Assembly (NCBI GenBank): GCA_021160765.1
Contig: JAGHBW010000167.1
Location: 1-20,430 of the forward strand
Direction: 5' to 3'
Source: Thermoplasmata archaeon
GTDB lineage: Archaea > Thermoplasmatota > Penumbrarchaeia > Penumbrarchaeales > EX4484-36
Length of the DNA stretch: 20,430 nt
The translations under genes and the position numbers were made by a program. Positions within the stretch are counted from its first letter, which is position 1; the number at the start of each line of letters is the position of its first letter. Positions 7,599-17,100 of this stretch are shown here, piece after piece. A model generated the notes under the pieces. That model did not search any database. It saw nothing but the letters and a program-made list of their open reading frames with translations, and was not told where the DNA came from.

Positions 7599-8806
7599 AC
7601 CGCCTCCCCCCTGATAAGCTCTACCGGCGATTTCTTAAGAAGATACACAAGCCCCGGGAGTGTGGAGAAAAAAGCAATAGCCAAGCACAATAACAGGAAA
7701 GTTAGGAGAGATGGTAAAGAGGAGGAGAAAAGAACGAACCCATGCGGGAGATCCCAGAAATACCTCTGCACAACCTCAGAGAACAGCCTCATGAACACCC
7801 AGGAGAACATTACTGCTGTCAGGAAACCGAAAATTGCATACACCATCCCCTCCCCTAAAATATATAAAGAGATCTGGGTGCGCGGTATCCCAAGAACGTT
7901 TAAAACACCAATCTCCTCCCTCCTCTCCAGAAGATTTATCAAAAATATGGTGGAAAATATAACAAGAGATATTGAGGTTGTGAGGACATATATTATGAGA
8001 GAGAAGTTGTCTATGATCTCTATAAACCTGTACACATCCTCATAAACATCCTCCATCGTGTAAACTGTGACGGTGCCCCTGTACTCAAACTCCTCCTCAA
8101 TATACCTCTTCACATCATCCCTAGCTCCCTCTGAATCAAGCTTTACAAGTATTTCGCTTATGGTGTCCTCCCTCTGAACACCACTGATGTTTTGAAGGGC
8201 GCCCAGATGAATTATGGCCTCCTTTGAATCCCTGTGAAGGACATCCGTGAAAACTCCAGATACGGTGAAGGTATGGTTGATCCAGCGTCCTTCAAAAAGT
8301 GGTATGCTAAAGGATACCACCCCTCCTAGATTCACCTCCAATTTTTCCATAAGTGTTCTGCTTAACAGCACCTCACCTGCATCAAGACCTGCATCACCCT
8401 TGTTCTTAAAAAAGACCCCCCTCTCAAGAGAAAACTGAGTGAAGTTCTCCTCCCTCTCCGGTATTACTCCATATACAGGAATCTCTGTATAATTTCCCCC
8501 CGGGGTTTTAACAAAGAGATAGTTTAAGTATCTTGGGGATACAGCAATAACGTGCTCAACATTCTCTATTCCCTCCGCAATCCTCCGCCCCCAATCCATA
8601 GTGGTCATCTCTGCAAGAAGAGGGGACGTCCCCTTAGGCAGAACAAGAAGGTCCATACCGATATCCTCTATCATCCCCCGGGCTGATATAGAAAGACCCG
8701 TGGAGAGGGATGACAACGATATGTTTATAGATATAGCAAGAGCTACTGTTAAAATAATGGTGAAGGTCCTTAGTGGTCTCCTTTTTATGTTCCCTGTGAA
8801 GTACAT
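7595..8806 (-). CDS. ABC transporter permease, FtsX/MacB type (first of pair)
   Basis: A 403-residue FtsX-fold permease, first gene of the transporter unit. A membrane helix at about 12-34 is followed by an extracytoplasmic domain of about 230 residues, then three helices in the last 140 residues. The coupling segment LLERREEIGVLNVLGIPRTQ is the classic FtsX/MacB sequence (Glu-x-Gly-x-Leu-x-x-Leu-Gly), and the protein ends with the family's usual cytoplasmic SPVELIRGE tail. ATG start at 8806 with TGAGGG about 4 bases upstream. The stop overlaps the next permease start by four bases. It should pair with the second permease and the TTG-started ATPase. The gap to the preceding membrane protein gene is 42 bases and holds a possible TATA element. 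Confidence 0.9.
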   Translation of the reverse strand: MYFTGNIKRRPLRTFTIILTVALAISINISLSSLSTGLSISARGMIEDIGMDLLVLPKGTSPLLAEMTTMDWGRRIAEGIENVEHVIAVSPRYLNYLFVKTPGGNYTEIPVYGVIPEREENFTQFSLERGVFFKNKGDAGLDAGEVLLSRTLMEKLEVNLGGVVSFSIPLFEGRWINHTFTVSGVFTDVLHRDSKEAIIHLGALQNISGVQREDTISEILVKLDSEGARDDVKRYIEEEFEYRGTVTVYTMEDVYEDVYRFIEIIDNFSLIIYVLTTSISLVIFSTIFLINLLERREEIGVLNVLGIPRTQISLYILGEGMVYAIFGFLTAVMFSWVFMRLFSEVVQRYFWDLPHGFVLFSSSLPSLLTFLLLCLAIAFFSTLPGLVYLLKKSPVELIRGEAV

Positions 8807-8832
8807 TGGCCCTCATAGACCAGAAAGGCTGA

Positions 8833-8840
8833 AAGTATAA
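8833..8840 (-). promoter_or_regulatory. Possible TATA box of the ABC transporter unit
   Basis: TTATACTT on the minus strand, about 27 bases before the ATG at 8806. Transcription would start nearly at the ribosome site, so the leader would be very short; read-through from the upstream genes is an equally good explanation. Confidence 0.35.
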
Positions 8841-8848
8841 GACAATTT

Positions 8849-9619
8849 TCAGGTGTAGATCGCTGCAGTCTCCTTTGCCCTTTTCTCTTCCTCTTCCTTC
8901 TTCAGCTTCTCTTCCATATATTCAAAATAATAGAGGAGGAATATCCCAAGCGGAACAAAAACTATTGCCAGGGTTATCGCCATAACATAAACGGAATGTA
9001 AAACCACACTGTGTCCGAACTGAGGATTCGCTGAAAGCGCTGCCCACCTTAATATGGAGTTGAAGACAAGAAGTAGAAGGGTGGCACCTGCGATAAATAC
9101 CATAAGGGTTGAGCCAGCTTTATAGTAGTTTTTGAGCACCGGCCCAACATCAAATACCTCCTGGGAATGCCTGGTTGCACTATCCAGTACATCGTCAAAC
9201 CTAAGAGATGCATGATTGTACTCTATGAATAGAACAAAGGTTATTCCCAGTACCGTCAACAATAGATATTGACCGAAAGACAACTGGGATGGATCAGAGA
9301 GCTCTGCGTTATTGGCCCCCAGGATGGCTATCCCGGCAACCACCAGCCCAGTACCTATAAGAAGAAAAAGTGCGTTTAATTTGGGGAGTTTCTCACTTGG
9401 GAAGATGGTGTATGGTGTTAATAGCTGCCCAAATAGTGCTAAAATTATACCTATCAAAAGAAGGAGAAAGCCTGTAAGGGAGAAGCCAGTAATGAGGAGT
9501 GTAACAACCATAAGAACCAGGCCCATGAGGAAACCGAGCACCTTCAACATTGTTGTTTCAGGGTATCTGATTCCAATCTTCAGAGGGACCTTCTCCTCAA
9601 GGAAATCGTACTCTGCCAT
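8849..9619 (-). CDS. Six-segment integral membrane protein of the MoxR-DUF58 locus
   Basis: I do not recognise a family. The 256 residues contain about six membrane helices (roughly 25-46, 49-72, 82-101, 116-135, 168-190 and 205-231), a polar loop of about 35 residues between the fourth and fifth, and a charged C-terminal tail (EEKLKKEEEEKRAKE) that should be cytoplasmic and coiled. The ATG at 9619 is 17 bases after the DUF58 stop, with GGGGTGA in between, so it is probably translated from the same message. Its place between DUF58 and the ABC transporter suggests a membrane partner of the surface-protein system. It has no visible catalytic motif. Confidence 0.82.
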   Translation of the reverse strand: MAEYDFLEEKVPLKIGIRYPETTMLKVLGFLMGLVLMVVTLLITGFSLTGFLLLLIGIILALFGQLLTPYTIFPSEKLPKLNALFLLIGTGLVVAGIAILGANNAELSDPSQLSFGQYLLLTVLGITFVLFIEYNHASLRFDDVLDSATRHSQEVFDVGPVLKNYYKAGSTLMVFIAGATLLLLVFNSILRWAALSANPQFGHSVVLHSVYVMAITLAIVFVPLGIFLLYYFEYMEEKLKKEEEEKRAKETAAIYT

Positions 9620-9636
9620 TCTCTTTTCACCCCACT

Positions 9637-10917
9637 TTAATAGTTTCTAGCCTCCAACAACACCTGCGTAAGAGGTATCGCGGGTTTCCAGTCAACAACT
9701 CTAACACCATAGCCCATAAGCTCCTGGATGAGTATGTCCCGCTCCAGTCGCAGAATATTATAGGCAACGGGGTCAACCTTGATGCCCTTCTTCTGCTTTG
9801 CCATTATCTCAAATTCAATAGAGTTGGGAGAGATTATGGTGACATCAAACTCCAGGACCTTCATCGTGGAGACTGCCTTGCTTAGAGTGTCATCCTCCTC
9901 CAGATTGGAGATAACAATAACCGGAGAGTGCCGAGGCATATAAGGCAATACAACCTCCACTATCCCACCTAGAGGAAGGTCACCTTTGGGTTCGGCGCTT
10001 GCAAGGGCGGTGAGGATCTCAAAGAGCTGCTTCTGTCCGGTACCTTTCTTCACAGTGCGAACCTTATCCGAGTATACAACCAATTGGACTGAATCCCTCC
10101 TCTTCAAGAAGAAATTAGCAAGGGTTGCCGCAGCCCTTGCCCCGTAAAGATTAGCGTTGTCAGAGTCCATGCCTATCCCAGAGACTTCCCGGGAATCAAA
10201 GACTATAGTTACGTCAGAGACGCTCAACCGCTCTCGTTCATTCACCAAAAGTTTGCCCGTTGAAGCATACGCCTTCCAGTTTATGTCCCTGAACGGATCC
10301 CCCGGTATGTAATCCCTGATAGCAAAGAAGTCTGTTCCAGGTCCGGGCATTTTCACTTTCATTTCACCAGGGTATATCTTGGGCTGCTTTGATTTGATAT
10401 ACAGCTCTTTCACGTCCCTTACCTGTGGGAACACTGTAATTTCGGAGATCTCGGGGACCTCTGACTCTCTATAAAAGAGGTTAAAGGGGTCCTGTGTCCT
10501 GAGGGTTATTGGTCCTATCTGATATAGGCCCTTCAAGGGGAACTTCATCGTGTATTTAAGACGTGTGGCGCCTCCCTTTGGATTGAGATTAAGATATGTA
10601 TAATTTGTACCCTCCTTAATCTGAACCTGCCGTGGTAATTTGTCTCTTACTTCCAGGAAACCCGTCTTTCCCCCTCTATTTACAATAAGTAGTTCAGCCT
10701 TAGCAGTCCCGTCTTCAAAGATTTTTTCATGAGAGAGCTTTCTCTCAGCAGCCAAGCGCGCAGCAGTGTTAGCAAATACTGAGATGGACACATAAGCCAA
10801 GAGGGCCGCTGACATGGATAGTAAAAGGGGGTTTCTTAGGGCTAAGCCTAGCAGTATGGAGAGTATCGCTAAGCTCACCACCAGTACCGCTTTTTTAGTC
10901 CACATGTACCACACCAC
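9637..10917 (-). CDS. DUF58 domain protein
   Basis: A membrane-anchored DUF58 protein, the usual partner of MoxR ATPases. Two hydrophobic helices fill about residues 8-48. A beta-sandwich-like region follows, then the diagnostic DUF58 core at about 185-225: PGPGTDFFAIRDYIPGDPFR and INWKAYASTGKLLVNERE. The C-terminal part has a von Willebrand A-like strand with VFDSRE near 234-239, a partial metal-site pattern. Such proteins are thought to serve as adaptors or substrates for MoxR chaperones in the assembly of surface or protein complexes; that is family knowledge, not shown here. The start may be the GTG at 10917 or, more likely, the ATG at 10905, which has GTGGTG 4-9 bases upstream. It lies 86 bases after moxR, with a possible terminator and promoter in the gap. 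Confidence 0.9.
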   Translation of the reverse strand: MVWYMWTKKAVLVVSLAILSILLGLALRNPLLLSMSAALLAYVSISVFANTAARLAAERKLSHEKIFEDGTAKAELLIVNRGGKTGFLEVRDKLPRQVQIKEGTNYTYLNLNPKGGATRLKYTMKFPLKGLYQIGPITLRTQDPFNLFYRESEVPEISEITVFPQVRDVKELYIKSKQPKIYPGEMKVKMPGPGTDFFAIRDYIPGDPFRDINWKAYASTGKLLVNERERLSVSDVTIVFDSREVSGIGMDSDNANLYGARAAATLANFFLKRRDSVQLVVYSDKVRTVKKGTGQKQLFEILTALASAEPKGDLPLGGIVEVVLPYMPRHSPVIVISNLEEDDTLSKAVSTMKVLEFDVTIISPNSIEFEIMAKQKKGIKVDPVAYNILRLERDILIQELMGYGVRVVDWKPAIPLTQVLLEARNY

Positions 10918-10965
10918 ACTTCAAACGTTATGGGCACCACACGGATTCCCTTATGATTTTAATTA

Positions 10966-10985
10966 GGGGCAAAAAAAGATGCCCC
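10966..10985 (-). terminator. Hairpin with T-run between moxR and the DUF58 gene
   Basis: On the minus strand GGGGCA pairs with TGCCCC around a loop containing seven T residues. Archaeal termination depends on T-runs, so partial termination after moxR is plausible. It may equally tune, rather than stop, transcription into the DUF58 gene; a weak TATA-like TTAAAAT follows at about 10957. Confidence 0.45.
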
Positions 10986-11003
10986 AAAGAGAGAGTATAG
11001 ATA

Positions 11004-12137
11004 TCATATAGCCGGCACAGGCACTTCAGACAGAATCTTGTTTATTATGTCCTGCGGCATAACACCCCTGATCCTCGGCTCGGGCTTCAGGATAATCCTG
11101 TGTGCCAAGGCTGGCATTGCAATGGCTTTTACATCGTCAGGGGTGATGTAGTCTCTGCCCTGAAGAACTGCCCTAGCTCTGGAGAGCTTGAACAGGGCGA
11201 GAGAACCTCTGGGGGACGCCCCTACAACCACCCTCGGGTCCTCTCTTGTCCTGTACACGATCTCCACCATGTACGTCAGCAGGTTGGGATCAGCTTTTAC
11301 CTTCTCCACAACCTTCTGCATTCTTATGATCTTCTCTGGGTCTGTGATCACATTCACGTCCACGTCGTCCTTCTGTCTCAGCATCCTCCTGCGGAGAATC
11401 TCCACCTCGTCCTTCCTGCTGGGATATCCCATGGACATCTTCTGCATAAAACGATCCACCTGAGCCTCAGGCAGAGGATAGGTTCCCTCCTGCTCAATGG
11501 GGTTCTGCGTCGCCATCACCAAGAATGGCTTCGGCAGTTTGTGTGTTACACCCTCAATGGACACCTGTCTCTCCTGCATCGCCTCAAGCATAGCAGCCTG
11601 GGTCTTGGGTGGAGCACGGTTTATCTCATCCGCAAGGATTATGTTCGCAAAAATCGGACCAGGTCTGAATTTGAACTCATTGTCCTTCTCATCGTAGATA
11701 TACGTCCCCGTGATATCCGTTGGCAGTAGATCTGGGGTGAACTGTATTCTACGATATTTGCATCCAAGCGCTCTTGCAAAGGTCATGACCATCAGGGACT
11801 TGGCCGTTCCAGGGAAATCCTCAAAGAGGATGTGCCCATCTGCCAGGATCGCCAGGATAACATGTTCCAAGACGTTCCTCTTCCCTATAATGGCCTTCTC
11901 CACCTCCTTTATGAGCGCATTGCACGTGGCTGAAACCGCTTTTATTTCCCTGAGCAGTTGTGGGTCCGATGTCCTCCTCCTAGGCGGAGCTGCTGGCTTT
12001 GGAGCAGCAGGGGGTGCTGCAGGCGGGGCTGCTCCTGGGGCTGCGGGTCTTGGAGCAGCCGGTGGGGCACCAGCAGTTCCCTGGACCGGCGGTTTGCCGG
12101 GTGGCACAGTTGCTGCACGATTCACTTCCGGGCTCAT
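11004..12137 (-). CDS. moxR: MoxR-family AAA+ ATPase with Pro/Ala-rich N-terminal tail
   Basis: A MoxR-type AAA+ chaperone. The Walker A loop is FPGTAKS (108-114), the MoxR variant with Ala in place of the usual Gly; Walker B is IILADEIN with D170 and E171, followed by RAPPKTQAAMLEAMQERQV; sensor 1 is in ATQNP (N212); the PLPEAQVDRF segment (221-230) carries the arginine finger. The C-terminal lid with GASPRGSLAL is complete. These enzymes remodel or activate partner proteins, typically the DUF58/VWA protein beside them. Unusual is the first 55 residues, almost only Pro, Ala and Gly and ending in PPRRR, a disordered tail not normal for the family. ATG at 12137 with GGTGA 9 bases upstream. The 86-base gap to the upstream gene holds no other gene. 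Confidence 0.93.
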   Translation of the reverse strand: MSPEVNRAATVPPGKPPVQGTAGAPPAAPRPAAPGAAPPAAPPAAPKPAAPPRRRTSDPQLLREIKAVSATCNALIKEVEKAIIGKRNVLEHVILAILADGHILFEDFPGTAKSLMVMTFARALGCKYRRIQFTPDLLPTDITGTYIYDEKDNEFKFRPGPIFANIILADEINRAPPKTQAAMLEAMQERQVSIEGVTHKLPKPFLVMATQNPIEQEGTYPLPEAQVDRFMQKMSMGYPSRKDEVEILRRRMLRQKDDVDVNVITDPEKIIRMQKVVEKVKADPNLLTYMVEIVYRTREDPRVVVGASPRGSLALFKLSRARAVLQGRDYITPDDVKAIAMPALAHRIILKPEPRIRGVMPQDIINKILSEVPVPAI

Positions 12138-12223
12138 TTCTCATCACCTTCTCCATAACCTCATTTAACCTTTATCCACGCAGAGGGGAAATCTACCTCC
12201 TCCAGCAGGATCCTACACCTCCC

Positions 12224-14152
12224 TCATAATGGCTGAATCTTTTTAATCTTTTCCATCAGGCGCTCCATGTCCTCTGGAGAGTAGACCTTGTTCTCCTCCC
12301 TCAGAAGCTCCTGAAGCTCGGGATCTCTGATGGCTGAAAGAATTACTGATTTGTTTAAACTGGCGAACTCTTCTGGAGAGAGTCCCTTCACAAGTCGTAT
12401 TTTCTCCTGTAGTGCCAGTCTTAACCGCATAGTCTGCACCTTGGAATCCCTGGGAAGATTTCTCCGCGGATGCAGGACTGATATGTCAAACTTGTGTATC
12501 CAACTTTCCTTCTCTCGCAATGCAAGTGCTATGCCTACGAAGACCAACGTCAGGAATCCCACAACAGAACCCGCCACATAGGGGTCTGAAGTGGCGAACG
12601 CTGTCTTTCCCAGTGTTGAATAGACCGGTTTAAGCATTGGGGAGGAAACAAAGTGTCTGCTCTCGTCTACAAGGACTGTTAGGGTCTCACCCTCCTTTTC
12701 AGGGGTGAGAAGATGGTAGATCAATGTTAAAAGGAACCTCCAATTATCATAATCATATATTGGATCTCCCTTACGCCTACCAAAGAGGTCTGGCCTATTA
12801 TCACTCCAGTAGTCCGGGGCATTATTGGCAAGATTGTCAGGATCCTTTTTATCCTCAACGCTAGGCTGAGAGGGCTCAAATGCAATCTCCCTATCCTCAT
12901 CAATCAACCCATCTCCGTCATTGTCAACCCCGTCCCCCTTGTAGTCTTCGGGGTAGGACACATCAAATGTGATGTGGTTCAGGGTGTACAGTTCATTAGC
13001 GAAGATTGACGGGTCACTTATAAAGACAATAGAACCCAATTCGTCAAGCTCGGATAGTTTGTACTCCGTCACTTTTCCTTTCGGCTTCTCAAAATCGGGG
13101 TTAGTATAAACACACTTTCCAGTTTTTATATCCACTGCCCCGCTTCCATCTCTTGCAACGGGCACCTCTACAATGAGTTTTATCCTATCAGATGGATATG
13201 CGGGTTTGTCAGCCATCTCATTCCTAGACATGGCCATGGAGAGTCTTCCATCACCGTTCATATCAACAAAGCCCCTCTCGCTACTCTGGGCATATACCCA
13301 AACCGGCTGAAGTGTGTAAAGTCCAGTGGGCTTATACGTGATAAGCTGGAATGTCTCTATGTCCTCGTCTATCCTGCCGTCATCGTCATCATCCACCCCA
13401 TTCAACATCTCCTCATCAACATATCCGTCATTATCATCGTCAGTTGGATCCTCATCTATCCCTTCATTTGGCTCATCTATCTTTCCGTCGTTATCATTAT
13501 CTATACCATCAGTGGTGAGGGCGTAATTGTCCTGATCGTTGTCAACACCGTCAATCGGGTCCTCGTCAATGACCCCATCGCCGTCTTGATCGTCATCCAT
13601 TATTCCATCCGGCCCCTCAATCCCGCTTTTATCGTATCTGTCTGATGGGAGGTGGGCCGTGATTATTGTGAAGTTTGCGTTCTTATCAAAATTCTCATCA
13701 TAAAACTGACCACCATAAAAGGTCACACCAAACCTGCTGGCAAGTGCATTGGCATAGCCGAAGTCGTCTGCTATAATTGCATGACCACCGCGTCTGACGA
13801 AGTCCTCTATGGCCAGGATCTCCGAATGGGTGTACGGCCTTTCAACCCCTATTGCAAGGTAAAGCGTCTTCTTCGGATCTACAAGATCCCCCATAAGAAT
13901 AGTCGGACTGGAGACAATAGAGCGCACCTTATAGTCAGCCACATGATCCCCATTCATATCCATTACCTTGAGGTCACTGTAAAATGCACTTACGTCCCCA
14001 AGATTGGTTTCAAAGGGGGATAGATTGGAACTAAAAACGTATTCCTTCCCCGATGCCTTTGCAATTCCGTAGTCCATGAGTGGATACACCACATATATGA
14101 CTATCATTATATATAGCAGAACTATCGCCAGAAACCTTTTTCCCAATTTCAT
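12224..14152 (-). CDS. DUF4350-like surface protein interrupted by calcium-type Asp loops
   Basis: A 642-residue membrane protein. A membrane helix lies near the N-terminus (about 9-30) and a second near 530-550, followed by a cytoplasmic tail of about 95 residues. The ectodomain starts like DUF4350: strand, EILAIEDFVRRGGHAIIADD, then a Ser/Gly strand. That fold is interrupted at about 185-265 by at least five DxDxDGxxDE-type loops in tandem, resembling EF-hand or thrombospondin type 3 calcium sites; another is near 415, and DMNGDG-type loops lie near 70 and 300. The DUF4350 ending then resumes, with SIVFISDPSIFAN and NWRFLLTLIYHLL followed by LVDESRH. The ATG at 14152 has AGGTGA 6 bases upstream; an upstream TTG (14158) is possible. 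It lies 15 bases after the DUF4129-like gene. DUF4350 with MoxR and DUF58 is a known association; calcium binding is inferred from motifs. Confidence 0.82.
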   Translation of the reverse strand: MKLGKRFLAIVLLYIMIVIYVVYPLMDYGIAKASGKEYVFSSNLSPFETNLGDVSAFYSDLKVMDMNGDHVADYKVRSIVSSPTILMGDLVDPKKTLYLAIGVERPYTHSEILAIEDFVRRGGHAIIADDFGYANALASRFGVTFYGGQFYDENFDKNANFTIITAHLPSDRYDKSGIEGPDGIMDDDQDGDGVIDEDPIDGVDNDQDNYALTTDGIDNDNDGKIDEPNEGIDEDPTDDDNDGYVDEEMLNGVDDDDDGRIDEDIETFQLITYKPTGLYTLQPVWVYAQSSERGFVDMNGDGRLSMAMSRNEMADKPAYPSDRIKLIVEVPVARDGSGAVDIKTGKCVYTNPDFEKPKGKVTEYKLSELDELGSIVFISDPSIFANELYTLNHITFDVSYPEDYKGDGVDNDGDGLIDEDREIAFEPSQPSVEDKKDPDNLANNAPDYWSDNRPDLFGRRKGDPIYDYDNWRFLLTLIYHLLTPEKEGETLTVLVDESRHFVSSPMLKPVYSTLGKTAFATSDPYVAGSVVGFLTLVFVGIALALREKESWIHKFDISVLHPRRNLPRDSKVQTMRLRLALQEKIRLVKGLSPEEFASLNKSVILSAIRDPELQELLREENKVYSPEDMERLMEKIKKIQPL

Positions 14153-14167
14153 CAACAATCACCTACC

Positions 14168-17100
14168 TCACTGGACTCCTTCCTCCGCACCTTCCTTATA
14201 TATGATCTCCGTTTCGGGTGCCTCTTCCTCCTCTATTGCAAGAGCCTTAACAGCTCCGAACTGGCTCGCATCCAAAGCGCTTACGCTCTTGTAAATCCTC
14301 TCAAACGCATCAATCGCCTTCTTTCTGTGCTCCTCCGTTATCACGTGGTCGCTATAATGGGCCTCCTCCAGTACGTCTAAGAAGAGATCCATACTCTCCG
14401 CATCTATTGGAAGGGCAGCTCTAACGGCCTCCTCAAACTCCCTGTAGGTATCCGCCTTTCTCCTCATATAGCCGTATCTCTTCAAATAACGGGTGAGCTC
14501 TTTGTAAACGTTAAAGATCTCCGCTTTGTATTTGTTTCCAACGATAAGACGATCCCTGCTTCTCCTAAAGATCCTCTTAAGCTGCCTCTTACGGATTTCA
14601 TTTTCAAATTTCCTGTATGCAGCGTACAGGACTATGATGGCCATTAAAACAATCACGAGGAGCAGAACAAGGAATTGTTTAAGCGTAAGTGGCCCCACCA
14701 TGGGCTCTCGTTTCGGCTTGGGTTTTGGTGGATGATACATCCCGTACACAACTGCGTTGTTAGGCTCATAATAGTCCATTCCGGCAAACGTCACGTTTAT
14801 CATGATGGACTTGGGCTCTTTTGCCGCAAAGAGCGTGCCGTGTGCCGTATCGGTGAAGGTGCTGGTGAAATTAAACGTGAACCTTCCAGTTGTGTCGGTG
14901 AGGGCAACGGTGGTATTCGTCAATGTTTCATAAGAGATGGTCAGAATGACCTTTCCATATGCTATGGGCTGTCCCTTTTTCCCAATCTCTGTGGGGTTCC
15001 GCTCTGTAACCATCACAGTAATGTGAAGTGGATTCTCCGGCGTTATGCTATCCTGATAAAGGTCAAATAGCCCATCACCGTCTTCATCGGGCGGATACTC
15101 CAATATCTCCACAACCGTTGCAGACCACACCTCTTTGGTTACAACTGCCTCACTGTTTAGATACTTCTCATTCCCCCTGAAGACCACCTTGATCACCGCT
15201 GTACCCACCTTAAGTTGGATAGGCACCCTCCCCGTTATGGTGAACGTTCCCATGGTCTCCCCCTCTGCAGAGGAGGTGATCGTCTTCCCCAACTCGTACA
15301 TGGATGTCCCCTGGATTATATACGCCCTGATCTCCGCGTTAGGAACACCGTAGTTCAACACCCTATTTTGATATCTCTCCACCATTCTGCCAGAAACAGT
15401 AATTGGGTTCCCTCTAGTAAGGTGCCCTGGGATTGGATTCAGCTTTATCACCGTCCTCGCAGTCACATTGAAAGGAGTGGGGGCAGAGAAGGAGGGCATA
15501 TAGGCATCATTTGGATAAAATCTGGGCCCATTTGGACCCTCCGGGAACTCCGGAGACCCTTCAAATTTGGCCAGTACAATAACCTCCCCCGGTTTTTGTA
15601 CCGCTGGAATCGTCCAGCTATCAAAGGTGAACTGGCCCGATCCATCCGTGGTTACGTTGCCCAAATGCTTCCCGGGGTTTTTGTATATCTGGGTATAATC
15701 CACCTCTCCCTTCTGCCAATATATCTGAATCTTTCTCCCAGGTATCCCCCTTCCCGAGTCATCCAAAAGCATCCCAGTTATCATCACCTTTTCGCCTTTA
15801 ACCCCGGTACCAGATTGCAACACGATCCTCGTTATAGAAACTACCGAAAATGGATCTCCGTCGGTATCTGAATACATGCAACCATCATAATAGTTCACAT
15901 AACGGTTGGAGACGAACGTGGCGAGGATTGGAACGGGACCCAACGGATGCGTTGGTTCTATGTTTATGTCAAATACCACCTCGCCATTGCTGTCTGTGGT
16001 GCCGGTCATAAACTTCTCATAATTTGTTCTGTACCCCCACCAAAACCTAATCTCCTGACCAGGTACGCCTTTGGGGACTGTTGGGGTTGAAAGTTCAACG
16101 TCCATAAGTTGCACCCTTACATGGACAACGTTCCATCGGTGGATGTTCCCCTGCGGGTCCTGATATGGCCGTCTGGTAATGTACACCTTTTCAACGTTCT
16201 CCGTATCCTCCATCTCTAAGGAGAGCTCCATTTTAGTATGTGCACGGACCACGTAAGTGGTTGTATTCTGAGAGGGCAGATAATATGGCTGCCTACCGTC
16301 CGCCAGACGTCTCGGCATGAACCTAACTGTGACTGGTACCTCACCCAAAGGCTGGGACGATTTCACAAGAACAGTGAAGGAGAATGTTCCGTTGGGATCC
16401 GTTAGATACTTCGTTTGGAGGTTCTCATAATATCCCATCCCCCTCTCCCCCCAGTATCCACTGATCTGGTATTTGTCCGTAAACGTTACCTCTCCAATTT
16501 TCAATTTTGGCCCCTCTCTTATGTGGTCTAACTGATATTTCCAGTAGTCCACCACACTGCCGTTAATTGTTACCTCGTATGTTCTATAAACCCACGTCTC
16601 CTCGCCGCTAGCGTCAAACAGAATCATGGTTGGCCTCTGCACGTAAATAGTAAGTGTAAAGTTGCCGGGCCTATAATACATGTTAGTTGCCGTATTATAG
16701 GAGGACTGGAAATCCACCAGAACAGTGTGAGGTCCTGCCTCAACAGAGAGGGGCACAACGAACTCCGCTTTGAAATATGCTTTTGGATCTGATCCCCCGT
16801 GGCTTTCAGTTACTATATCGGTATAATACTGGCCATCAAAGAAGAGTTTCAAGGTCTTCTGACCCATGAACGTTTCTGGCACTGACGTGTCCTCAATGTG
16901 CCCGCTTATATTGAAACTGTTCCCAACCACCACATACTGCCTATCCACCGAAGCGACCAAGTCCACTTTATGCCATATGGCTATGTAAAGCCTCTTCTCA
17001 AAGGGGCGCCTGGCAATGAATGCAAATGGGTCCTCATCTATGAGGCCGTCCCCATCGTCATCATAACCATAACCCCCCGTGCCGCCGGATGATTCATAAT

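Noticed and set aside
11710..12168. 152-codon plus-strand frame rich in Gly and Ala
   Set aside because: It is the complement of the Pro/Ala tail and AAA+ core of moxR; the repetitive GC-rich DNA keeps several frames open.
12138..12223. Orphan GGAGGAGGT and GGGAGGT sites between the DUF4350-like gene and moxR
   Set aside because: No start codon lies at a useful distance from either; the nearest GTG opens a frame of only three codons before a stop.
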